DNA of 64,000 nucleotides from S009-33 sp041694255 (GTDB taxonomy: Bacteria > Patescibacteriota > Gracilibacteria > Absconditabacterales > Absconditicoccaceae), in NCBI GenBank assembly GCA_041694255.1, contig JASMTN010000011.1, positions 24,208-88,207 on the forward strand. Direction: 5' to 3'. The position numbers and the translations under genes were made by a program. Within the stretch, counting starts at the first letter, position 1, and each line of letters starts with the position of its first letter. The notes beneath the pieces were generated by a model, which saw only the letters and a list, made by a program, of their open reading frames with translations, ran no database searches and was not told where the DNA came from. This document shows, piece after piece, positions 20,856 through 31,910 of this stretch.

Positions 20856-21944
20856 ATGGTTGATATAAATAAAATTGTATGAAATTTAAAAGAAAGATGA
20901 GAAAAAATACACAAAGGTTTTGATAGTATGACAAACTATTTTACTATGTTTGATTATATTAAAAATGCAAAAAATATATGACTTATAGGTCATGATAATA
21001 TAGATGGTGATAGTTTAGGTTCTACTTTAGCTATGAAACAATGGTTAGAAAATAAGTTTCCAGATAAAAAAATAAGTGCATATACAAATTGAAAACCTGG
21101 TGCTGTTTTTGACTTTCTTGAAGCTGATATATATTCTTGAAAAGATTTAAAGTTAGATGAAGATATTGATCTTTTTATTATATTAGATTCTGCAAATTTT
21201 TGAAGACTTTGAGAATTATATGATAATAATAAAGAAAAACTAGAAAATACAGATATTATAAATATAGACCATCATGTAAGTAATGAAAAATACTGAACTA
21301 TAAATATATTAGATTATACTTCTCCAGCTTCTGCTCAGATTGTTTATGAAATATTATCTGTTCTTGAAAATAAATTTAATAATTTAATTAATCAAACTAA
21401 GGTGTGATTTGATGAAAAAGTAGCAAATTATATTCTTTTGTGAATTCTTACAGATACACAGGTATTTTCTATTCCCTTATCAGATGAAAAAACTTTTCTA
21501 ATAGCTGCAGATTTAATTAAAAAATGAGCAGATAAAAATTACCTTATAGATAAACTTTTTAAAAGCAAACATATAGAGCAGTTAAAATTAGAATGACTTA
21601 TATTTGATAGAGTAAAAGTTGTAGAAAAAGATAATTTAAAGTTTTGTTATTCATATTATACAATGGATGATTTAATTTATTTATGACTTGATACAAAAGA
21701 CTCTTGATTGTGAAAATGACTTGTTAGTAAATTAACAAGTTTAATTTGAATGGATTTTGTTGTTTTATGAAGAGTTAAAGAAACTGAAACTTCTTTATCA
21801 TTTAGGTCTAAATCATATGATGTAAATAATCTAGCAAAAAAATTCTGATGAGGTGGTCATAAAAATGCAGCTTGAGCTAAAATTAAAGAATGAATAGATC
21901 CTAAAGATATAGAAACTAGAATAGTTAAAGAAATTTATTGTTAA
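20856..21944 (+). CDS. nrnA: DHH-family phosphoesterase (NrnA-like)
   Basis: 362 residues. The DHH domain shows LIGHDNIDGDSLGS (motif I), LFIILDSANFG (II), INIDHHVSN (DHH motif) and ILTDTQVF (IV). The DHHA1 domain ends with FGGGGHKNAAGAKI. Enzymes of this family hydrolyse short RNA oligonucleotides (nanoRNA), 3'-phosphoadenosine phosphate or cyclic dinucleotide products. It is cytoplasmic, with a normal length of about 310-360. The exact substrate cannot be read from sequence. It converges with the PgeF-like gene, with 13 bp between stops. Confidence 0.88.
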
Positions 21945-21957
21945 GTATATTATTATA

Positions 21958-22929
21958 TTAAATACTTTTTCTTATTATATTAAATACTCACATTCTTGAA
22001 TCTGGTACATTTTTCATATCAATTTGTCAATTTTTAGATAAAGTATGTAGTCTATGTGAAGGCCACTTATTTTCAAAAAGTGTTGTATTTTCATCATGAA
22101 AATTTAATTGATTTTGTTCTATACCATTTTCTAAAAATATTCTTTCAAGTAGTTTTCATATCATAAAAAATCATTTTTCTTTATTTTCATAGTATGGTAT
22201 AAAAATTCAATCTTGAATGTGATCTATATCATATTCTCTAAACTGTTTTTTAAATAATTTTAATAAAATATTTTCTTCAAATTCATAATTTATACCAGCA
22301 AGTGGAGATATATCAAAATTAACTTTTTTAAATTCTTCCCTTCATAATAGTGTTTTATAAGCATATATAAGCTGTTCAACTACATTATTTTTCAATCCAG
22401 GGTGTCAAGCATGAGTTATACCCATAATTTGTTTATTAACTCCTTTGTAAAAACTACTTATACCAGCACAATCTCATACTGCTCATCATATTGCTATACT
22501 ATTTTTTTCTTTAAATATACTTGGATTACTTTCAACTATCAAATTATCAAAATATCACACATTAATTGTTTCATTTTCTTTGCTAACTTGATCTAACTCA
22601 TTTTCTTGAATTATTTTTATATCTCTTGAAGGTTTTTTAAAGTCTGCCCATAAAAAAATATCTGCTATGTTTTTTTTCATATCTTCCTCAATTTTTTGCC
22701 ATCTTTTTTCAATTTCATAATTTTCTTGCTCTTCTTCTTGTTTTGTTATTCACTTTTTTACATTTCATTTATTATACAACATACTATCTTTAGTGTCTAG
22801 AAAATCTCATATTCAATCATAAATAGTTTGTTGTTTTGTCATATCACTAAATGTTGTTTCTTTCATATAATGTCAATCTTCAAGTTCAGTTCTAATTTCT
22901 TTTCTTTTAATTTCTCACATATTATTCAT
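21958..22929 (-). CDS. PgeF/YfiH-like laccase-domain protein
   Basis: 323 residues. Residues about 120-323 follow the YfiH (multicopper oxidase-like, PgeF) pattern: AIGGAVGDCAGISSF in place of the ADCxP motif, ITHAGHPGLKNNVVEQL for HAGWRG, and SPLAGINYEFEE for the GPxIGxCxYEV stretch. These hold the metal-binding Cys and His of enzymes that remove misincorporated amino acids from peptidoglycan precursors or deaminate nucleosides. The N-terminal 110 residues, charged and helical, are not part of the family. The match is distant but consistent in order and spacing. A 16-bp direct repeat (21945-21960 and 21963-21988 area) surrounds the stop codon. Confidence 0.6.
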
Positions 22930-22955
22930 ATTTTTATATTATTATTTTTTAAATG

Positions 22956-23474
22956 TTAATTATTAATGTTTTTTTTTCTTTTTTCAATAAATTCATATTG
23001 AAATTCCCTTATCTTATGTGCTACTTTTTGTGGATTATCTAAAAAGTGAACCTTATTTTCTTTATCATTTTGTTCTATTATGTGGAGTTCTCATATATTT
23101 AAAAGAACATGTAATATTCCATCTACATGTGAATCTACTTCTTGTATTCTATAAAGATCTAATATATACACATACTCTGAAAGTAAAAGTCAAAGTTTGA
23201 AACGATATACACTTTTATGATCTATTATTATTATGTCATAAAAATAAAAAACTATAGAAAATATTATATTTAAATATATAAAAGTTGTTAGTATATATAA
23301 CAATAAAGTTACAATTTGTGTTAATTCATTATTTTGTATTTCTTGAGAAAAAATTAACACTAAATAAAAAACTATTCATAAAAAAATCATTAGAATAATC
23401 ATTTTTAATATAATTATTCACAAAAGCCACCTTGATTTTCTAGTAAAGTATACTTTTTTTTGATTTTTTGTCAT
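22956..23474 (-). CDS. Membrane protein with PH-like domain (second copy)
   Basis: 172 residues. Two hydrophobic helices (about 19-40 and 55-80) are followed by a bPH_2-like domain: YVYILDLYRIQEVDSH, then LLNIGELHIIEQ and FLDNPQKVAHKIREF. The architecture equals that of 7716-8279, though sequence identity looks low. Its ATG directly follows the stop codon of the upstream 77-residue membrane gene, so translation is probably coupled. The PgeF-like gene follows 26 bp downstream. The role is unknown. Confidence 0.65.
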
Positions 23475-23708
23475 TTAGTACATATAGATTATAAAGTAAT
23501 TAAACATTAAATAAAATATTACACTTATAAAATATAATAAATATTTTATCTTTTTTTGTTGCTTATATAATTCTACACTTGTAAATATATTATTTATATA
23601 TTTATTTAATGTTTTAAGTCTTAAATGTAGTAATATAAATGTTATTATTAAAATTATAGTATTAAAGGTTATTAAATAAAATTGAATATTATTTATATTT
23701 TCTAACAT
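23475..23708 (-). CDS. Small two-helix membrane protein
   Basis: 77 residues, two hydrophobic helices (about 8-30 and 55-77) joined by a basic loop with KQQKKIKYL. It has no UGA codon. The stop TAA is immediately followed by the ATG of the PH-like membrane gene. This tight coupling suggests the two products act together, which is the main support for the gene. Confidence 0.6.
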   Translation of the reverse strand: MLENINNIQFYLITFNTIILIITFILLHLRLKTLNKYINNIFTSVELYKQQKKIKYLLYFISVIFYLMFNYFIIYMY

Positions 23709-23788
23709 ACTTAAAAATATTTAAAAGTAAATATAATTTTGTTGTAAATAAAACTTTTAAAAAATCAAATTATTTTTATCTTTTTGTA

Positions 23789-25201
23789 TTAATGATATTC
23801 CCCAAAAAGTTTAAGAGGTATAGATCAAGTTATTTTTATATCAACTATATCTCATATTTTATCTTCATCAAAATTATCTAGTTCAATATTTTTCATATCT
23901 TCAGTATAACCATAGTAAGTATTTTCTTTTTTTCAAACTATCATAGCTTTTTTAGTTTTTCATATATCTTTTTTATTATTTTCTAAAGATATATCATATA
24001 ATACATCATTTAACTTAGACCATCTTTCTTTTTTTGTTTGTCTTGGAATATTATCTTTTAAGTTTTTATAAGCTCTAGTGTTTGGTCTTGGACTATATAT
24101 ACCTACATATATCATATCAAACTTAGCATACTGAGCAAGTTCTACTGATTGTTTAAAATCATCTTCTGTTTCATCAGTAAATCAAACTATAATATCTGTG
24201 GTTATGCTTATAGGCCTTTTCAAGCTTCTTATCTTATCTATAAATTCTTTAAATTGTTCTATACTATATCATCTATTCATAAGTTTAAGTATCTTATTTG
24301 AACCTGATTGTACTGGTATGTGTATATGAGGACAAAGTCTTTCTTCTTCTTCATGAAGTTTGAAAATCTCATCTGAATAATAAGTAGGGTATGGAGATGT
24401 ATATCTAAGCCATTTTACTTTTTTATTTTTTAAAACTTCTTTTAGTATCTCATAAAATTTAGGGTGTTTATTTACTATCTGTCATATTAAAACAATTTCT
24501 TCTTTTCCTTTATCTGTCCAATATTCTACTTCTTTAATAATATCTTTAACTTCTCTATTTTTCTCAAATCATCTAGCAAAAGGAACTATGCAATAAGAGC
24601 AAAACTGGTTACATCAAGTACTTATAGGTACATAAGCAGTTTTAAGTTTTTCATCTTCTGTTTGGTTTGCAACATTTGGTAATAGGTCTACATAAGATGA
24701 TATTTTACTTATTTCTTCTTCTTTTATATTATAACCTAGATACTTTATTATCTTTGGAAGTAAATGTACATCATCTATTCTAAAAAGTAGTTCTAGATTA
24801 GAAAATTTATTTTTTAAAGTACTCCAAAGTGGTTGAAAAACATCATTTGTAATATAAGGTATATCTTCATATTCTACATCAGACAAGTTTCAGATAAAAT
24901 TTCATTTTTTCATTTTCATTTTTATTGAATTTTCTTTTCTATCTTCAACCCTTTTTTTACTCATATTATGTTGTATCATACATCAAGTTATCCATATTTT
25001 TTTATCTTTTGGTATTTCTTTAAGTTTTCAAGTTATCTTATCTTCAGATTTTTGTCTAACTGAACAAGTATCAAAAATAACTATATCGGATTGTTCTATA
25101 GTTTTTACTTGTTTAAATCATATATTTTTTAAAATAGTTGCTATCCTTGCACTATCTGCATAATTCATCTGGCAACCATATGTTAATATGTGGAAGTTCA
25201 T
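23789..25201 (-). CDS. miaB: tRNA methylthiotransferase MiaB
   Basis: 470 residues. A radical-SAM enzyme that adds the methylthio group to i6A37 in tRNAs reading UNN codons. The N-terminal UPF0004 domain carries three cluster cysteines (YGCQMNYAD, FDTCSVRQ, TGCMIQH). The radical-SAM domain has STGCNQFCSYCIVPFARG near residue 194 with the CxxxCxxC motif, and a TRAM domain ends the protein. Between the two cluster regions is a longer than usual insert (about residues 90-180). The N-terminus fits MiaB better than MtaB. No promoter is obvious. Confidence 0.92.
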
Positions 25202-25335
25202 TTTTATAATACTTTTTAATTTAAATTATAGGTTCTTTTTTATATTGATTTTATGTGTTTTTTCTAGTTTAATTTTACTTTCTATTTGAAAAAGCAATTA
25301 AAATCTTTAAATTATTTTTATGTTTATAACATTAA

Positions 25336-27327
25336 ATGGTTTGTATGTTTAGAAAAATATTGTTATCATATTTTCCAGATATTAAAGATAATGAACTTTC
25401 TCCTATACATTTTCATCTAAGACTACTTTCTCCAAAATTATTTTATGGCATATCTTCCAAGTATTGAGTTGAAAATAGAAGAGTAGTTTGACTTGATCAG
25501 CATTTTTCATATTTTTTGCCTTCAGATTTAAAATTTATTTCATCAAAAGATGAGGCTTTTTATTATGCATATAAAAATTTTGCTACTTTAAATGGATATA
25601 ATAACTATAACTTATATGTTATTTTAAGCTCACTTCTTTTATTTATACTTAAATCTTACTATAAATATTTTAATATTTGAGATATTAAGTATTATATTTC
25701 TCCATTATTATATAGTTTTAATTATCTTTTAATATTTTTTTATTCTAGGTTTAAACAATATGAAAGTCATGATGATAATGAAAATCTTGATTTTATGTTA
25801 AATATAATTGAGTCAATTATTCTTCAACTTGAGGTAAAAAATAAAAATTCCTGAAAATTAACATATAAGCTTATGAATATAATTAAAAAAGAACCTGAGG
25901 TTTTAATGTTTATATATAAAACTACAAAAACATTATCTAATATACATTCATGAAAAAATTATACAGATATAAATTTATATAATTATTTTGCATCTTCATC
26001 AATAGCAAATCTTTCTTTTGACTGAAAATTACAACATAATTTAAATGAATCTTGTAAACAAATTTTTTTAAAAAGATATACTTTTTATGTTTGAGAAGAT
26101 ATGCTTATGATTGGAAATGCAATTATAGGTGATAAAGGTTATATTGGTTATCTAATAAATCCTAAAAATTTTGATTTTATGCCTTACTTTGTTGCATCAT
26201 TATCTCATATTGATAACATAAATCTTAAAAAATCATTATATGAAATAATAGATGATATACTTAATTTTAATGTGTGGGGCAATAAATTTATAACTGCTTT
26301 AAAAGATTTTAATGCTGACAATGTAGACATCAATATAGATCCTAGTTTATGACCAGAGCAGGTGCAGGAACTTATGTCAAAAGATACTATGGATTCTGTA
26401 AAAAAAGTTTCAAATATAAATGAGCAGTTTTTAGATTATTATATATTATTAATATCTAGAAAAATAAATAACAATCAAGATAATTTGCAGTCTGAACTTT
26501 TAAATCAAAAAGCTTTAATTAAATTAAAAAAATCAAATACTTTTTTTTATGATTATGATAATTATGTTAAAATAAAAGATAATTATATTAAACTTGATAA
26601 AAACTATTTTATACAATCAAAATTTTTTAAATCAAAAAAAAAGCTTTCACCCTCTGGTCTTTCATATAATATAATTGATAAAATTCTTAATCATCAAACA
26701 ATTATTTCCTCAAAAAAAAATATTTTATCTGATTTTTGAAAAAAAACTCATAAAGAATATGTTAACAATAAAGATTATTTAAATATATTAAAAAAATATT
26801 TTCAAAAAGATATTACAAGACTTTTAAATTCAGACAACTTATTAAAAGATTATTTGTTAAAATACTATGACTGATGTTTTAATGAATATGAACTTACATG
26901 ACAAGAGGTTATTAATTTTAAGGAAAATATATATTATCCAGACTTTATAGTATATTATAGTTTTTTAAGGTTTTATAAAAAACAATTTACTCAAAAAAAT
27001 ATTTTAATAGCCTGAAGGTTAAAGGATAGTTTGTTTTGATACATTATAAGTCAGTATATATTATGATATAATAAAGAAATAGAAGCTGAATATTTATCTT
27101 GAGTTAATTTTTATTGTGATGATATTGATCTAAATTTAGAAGATTTTTATAATCAGTTTGTTTTAGAATATTCACCTTTAATTGAAATTTTTACAAATGT
27201 AAAGCAGAATAATAAATTTTTAGATATTAGTTTAAGTATGATTGATAATATAAGTTATAAAAATTTTTATATATATGATGTTATGAAAGATATAACTTAT
27301 TATAATAAAAGAATGTTTAAAATATAG
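25336..27327 (+). CDS. 663-residue membrane-associated protein, unknown
   Basis: The N-terminal region begins with a short soluble stretch, MVCMFRKILLSYFPDIKD. Two hydrophobic helices follow (about 100-115 and 125-140), and then a long soluble, Asn/Lys/Tyr-rich helical part. The segment YTFYVGEDMLMIGNAIIGDKG may be a short folded module. No conserved catalytic motif is recognised. The UGA codons fall at plausible glycine sites. ATG 25336 is used, and an in-frame ATG at 25345 is equally good. It precedes valS by 91 bp and may have its own transcript. Confidence 0.65.
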
Positions 27328-27418
27328 TTATTAATGTAAAATAAATTATTAAAAACCATTGAAATAACTAAAAACTTATTTATATTTGTGTTTGTATTTT
27401 ATTTACTATATCTAAAGA

Positions 27419-30400
27419 ATGACAACATTCGAAAAAAAATATGATTTTTCTCAAGATGATAAAATATATGTAGATTGGGAGAAAAATGGTGAATTTAAAG
27501 AAAATAAAAAAGCACAAAATTGAAATTTCTTTATACCATTACCACCTCCAAATGTAACTTGAGTATTACATATATGACATGCTCAAATGCTTTCTATAGA
27601 GGATATTATGGTAAGGTACAATAGAATGGTTTGAAAAAAAACTCTTTGGGTTCCTGGTACAGATCATGCATGAATTGCAACTCAAGTTGTAGTTGAAAAA
27701 AAATTGAAAGAAGAAAAGTGACTTTCAAGACATGATCTATGAAGAGTTAAGTTTTTAGAAGAAGTTTGGAAGTTTGTAAGAGAATCAAGAAGTACTATTG
27801 TATCTCAATCAAAGAAAATGTGAGCTAGTTTAGATTGGGATAGAGAGCAATTTACACTTTCAGAAAAAAACTTTAGAGCAGTTAGAAAAGTTTTTAAAGA
27901 CTTATATAATTCTTGAAAAATATACAAGGATGCATATATGACAAATTGGTGTCCTAGGTGTCAAACAGTTCTTTCTGACCTTGAAGTTAATATGGAAGAA
28001 GAAAAATGAAAACTTGTATATATCAAGTATTTTTTAGTATGAAAATGAGATAGTATAACTGTTGCAACTACAAGACCTGAGACTATGTTTGCTGATGTCG
28101 CAATAGCTGTAAATCCTAATGATAAAAGATATAAAAAATTCATTTGAAAAAATGTACATATACCTATAGTAAATAAAGAAATACCTGTAATTGCAGATCA
28201 TGATGTAGATATGAGTTTTTGAACAGCTGCATTGAAAATAACACCTACACATGATAAGGCTGATTTTCAAATAGCAAAAAGACATGATTTGCCAATAGAG
28301 CATTATGCTATAGATAAAGACTGAAAGCTTACAGAACTTGCAGGTAATTTTGCTTGAATGAAAGCTGAAGAATCTATTGATGTAGTTATAGAACATTTAG
28401 ATGATATATGAAATTTAGAAAAAGTAGAAGAACTTACTCATAATACACCAAATTGTGATAGATGTAAGACACTTGTGCAACCTATGGTATCAAATCAATG
28501 GTTTGTTGATGTGCAAGAATCATCTAATAAATGAGTAGAAGCTATAGAAAAAAAAGAGATAAATGTTGTTCCTGAAAGATTTAATAAAACTTTTTATCAA
28601 TGGCTAGAAGAAATACAACCTTGGTGTATATCAAGACAATTACGGTGGGGTCATAGAATTCCAGTATGGACTTGTGAGCATGGTCATATGAATATATTTG
28701 ATGAAGATATAGTATTAGATACATATAAAGAAACTCAAGGTTATAAATGAAATCCTTGGTTAGATATGATAATTTTTAATCTTATAGCTGATAGTAAACT
28801 TGAAAATGATTTTAATATAGAAAAACTTATAGAAACTCTATATGAAGATAGTTTTATAAAATCTAAATGAAAAACTTATCAAGCATATATTGAATCTTAC
28901 AAACTTAAAGCTAAAGAAATTTGAAAATATGAAAAAGATATTCAAGAACTTGAAAAAATACTTGATTCTGTAAAATCTCAAGATGTAGAAACTATAATAG
29001 ATGCTTGAGAAAAACTTTCATCTTTCTTAGAAAATTCATTATTTATAAAACCAAATGATGATACTTATTATTTTGAATTTTCTTGTAAAGAATGTTGATC
29101 TAAGAATTTGCAACAAGATTCTGATACACTTGATACATGGTTTAGTTCATGACTTTGGCCTTTTACAGTACTTTGATGGCCAGAAAAAACTCAAGATTTA
29201 GAAGATTTTTATCCAAATACTGTTTTAGAAACAGGTTATGATATAATTTTCTTTTGGGTAGCTAGGATGATGTTTATGTGATATTATAATATGCAAGGAA
29301 AGTGAGAATATGATTGGAAACCTTTTGATAATGTATATTTACATTGACTTGTAAGAGACAAACATGGTAATAAAATGTCAAAATCTAAATGAAATGTTGT
29401 AGATCCATTGGATAAAATAAAAGATCATGGTGCAGATTCTCTTAGATTATCACTTGTATTATGAACAACACCTGGTAGTGATTTAAATTTTTCTGATGAA
29501 AAACTTGATTATAATAAAAGATTTATAAACAAACTTTGGAATGCTTCTAGATTTGTATATAATAAATGTGAAGTAGAGGATGGTGATAAATTAGACTATG
29601 ATGAACTTTATAATTTATTAAAAGATAATAAAGATAACTTAACAAGTTTTGATAAATGGATATTATCTCAATTAGATTTGCTTGTTGATCAAGTATCTGA
29701 TAGTATGGATAAATTTTATTTTTGAGAAAGTTTTTCAAATGTACAAAAATTTGTTTGGAATAAGTTCTGTGATTGGTATCTTGAAATATCAAAGTATGAT
29801 GATGGGCCTTTTACACCTACAGTACTTTTATATTCTTTAGCAACTATATACAAACTTCTTCATCCAGTAATTCCTTTTGTAACTGAAAGACTTTGGAGTA
29901 AGTTAAATCTTGATTGAAAACTTATAAATGCAAAATATCCAAATAAGATATGAGTTGAAAATAGTGAAAGTATTGATCAACTTGTAGATGTTATAATAAC
30001 TTTAAGGACATTAAGATCTAAAAACAATATTAAACCTCATGTTGAAACTGATATATTTATAGAAAACTTTGAAAAATCTATATTAAAACCTTATGAAGAT
30101 ATTATTAAAAGAATAGTGCAATCTGCAAATATTATAGAAAAAGAGCAGGAAGCTGTTGTAGATGTTGTTAATTCATTTAAGGTTTGAATTATTTTGCCTG
30201 AAAAAGAGGTTAATTTTAAAGAAAAAGTTGAAGAACTTGAGAAAAAATTAAAACAGGAAGAACAATTCTTGCAATGAATAAGGAAGCTCCTTTCTTCAGA
30301 TTGATTTAGAAAAAATGCAAATGAGGATGTAATAAAAGCTAAGGAAAGCAAGAAAGAAGAGGTAGAGGATAAAATTCTTAAAATAAAAGAAGAAATATCA

Positions 30401-30424
30401 AAAATTAAATTAAAGATAAAATAA
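27419..30424 (+). CDS. valS: Valyl-tRNA synthetase
   Basis: 1001 residues. A class I synthetase that charges tRNA-Val. Motifs are LHIGH near residue 50, GTDHAGIATQVVVEKKL, the zinc-type pairs CPRCQ and CDRC, the editing-domain TRPETMF, KMSKSKGNVVDP near 652, and a C-terminal coiled-coil arm. In the conserved SRQLWWGHRIP block the first Trp is a CGG codon (28643-28645), strong evidence for CGG=Trp. Between GHRIPVW and DTLDTWFSS about 110 extra residues, Lys/Glu-rich, are inserted compared with usual ValRS. It is followed by a terminator. Confidence 0.97.
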
Positions 30425-30433
30425 TCAAAATTG

Positions 30434-30462
30434 TCTAGCATATTATTACTGCTAGATTTTTT
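30434..30462 (+). terminator. Rho-independent terminator of valS
   Basis: TCTAGCA / TGCTAGA stem, 9-nt loop, six T. Confidence 0.85.
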
Positions 30463-30571
30463 ATAATTATATATCATTTTTTAAAAATGAAAAGTAAAAA
30501 ATCAAATAAAATTTGACTATTTTGTTAAAAAAAATATGATTATATATATATTTATTAAATAAAAAATATAA

Positions 30572-31885
30572 ATGGAAGAAAAAAATATAAACAATGGTAT
30601 TGATACTGACCTTTTAGATGATGATCTGCTTTCTGATTGAGAGTGAGTTACATCTATTGATAAGCTTAAAAAAAGTAAAAAAAATAATCTAAATTTAAGA
30701 AACAAAATTCTTATATTTTTATTTATATTTATTACAATAATACTTGTTTTATTATATAGTATAAAATCATTTTTTGATATTTCTATGAAAAATGAAAAGC
30801 TTACTGATTTAGAAACTAAATATATAGAATTTATTGATGAAAATATATTAACTTATTTTAAATCTCAATCATGAATAAGTAAAACTTTTGATAATAAATC
30901 AAATGATACAATAGATAGGGTAAAAAAAATGGATACTTATATTGATGATCCTTGAATAATTTTTTATCAAAAACAAGATTCTAAAGATAATTTAATAAAT
31001 AAATTAACATCTTCATACAATAATAATATAAACAATATAGAAAAAAATCAGGAATTATTGGTTAAATATAAATTTTTACCAAAAGAATTAGATGAATTGT
31101 TAAAAGATATTAGAATTATGCCAATACTTTTAACATTAAATTCTATAAAAATTTATATGGTTGATTATGTTTATATTAAAACATGAATTTTTGATAGTGA
31201 AATATTAGATTCTATAATAAATAGAAGTACAATTTTAAATCAATTTGCAATAAACAGGACAGAACTTGAAGTATCACTTAGACAAGATATACAAAAATTA
31301 AGGGAATCTTGAGTTAGTTTTTATCTTAAAAATATAAAATTTAATTATATGTATTCAGAATGAAACAATTTAATAAATAATTATTTTGTTGTTAAATTTT
31401 ATGAAAATTTTCAAAATATAATAGATAATAGGGCTTACAACCTATGAATAAATATTAAAAACTCTAATGGTTCTTTGACAAATGAAGGTAATAGATTTAT
31501 ATCAAGCTATATTTCATTAATAAAAAACATATATGATAGAACAAATCAACTTTTTGATAATCAAGATATAAATCAACTTCCAGTAAATGTTAACTTGCTT
31601 TCTTATGATCCTTGAACTCAAATGTTATCTTTTAATGTTGAAATAATGCTTGAAGAAAGATATAATTTAAATACATCTGTTATAGAAATAGCAACTAATC
31701 TAGTTTCACTACTTAGAGAATCTCGTTTAGTAATATGAAAAAATATTAAGATGAATAATATTAAAGTACAAAAGGTCACTGAAATTATATGATGATCTCA
31801 AGTAACATATAATAAAACAAGTTTATTGTTTAACACATCTGTTCAAAGTGATGTAAATGTAGAGGTTACAGATATAGAAAAATAG
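30572..31885 (+). CDS. Membrane-anchored protein, probable pilus assembly component
   Basis: 437 residues. An acidic cytoplasmic N-terminus (about 1-45, with LLDDDLLSDGEG) and one membrane helix (about 50-70) are followed by a coiled-coil stretch (NEKLTDLETKYIEF) and a mixed extracytoplasmic domain ending VQSDVNVEVTDIEK. This bitopic layout resembles PilN/PilO-type alignment proteins, but sequence identity is not recognisable. It is the first gene of a three-gene row ending in PilB, with gaps of 25 and 23 bp. A pilus role is inferred only from this context. Confidence 0.6.
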
Positions 31886-31910
31886 TTTTTAAATTATTAT
31901 AAAACATAAA

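Noticed and set aside
28643..28645. CGG as a rare ordinary Arg codon in ValRS
   Set aside because: The position is an almost invariant Trp, and the CHAP gene shows the same replacement, so Trp fits better.
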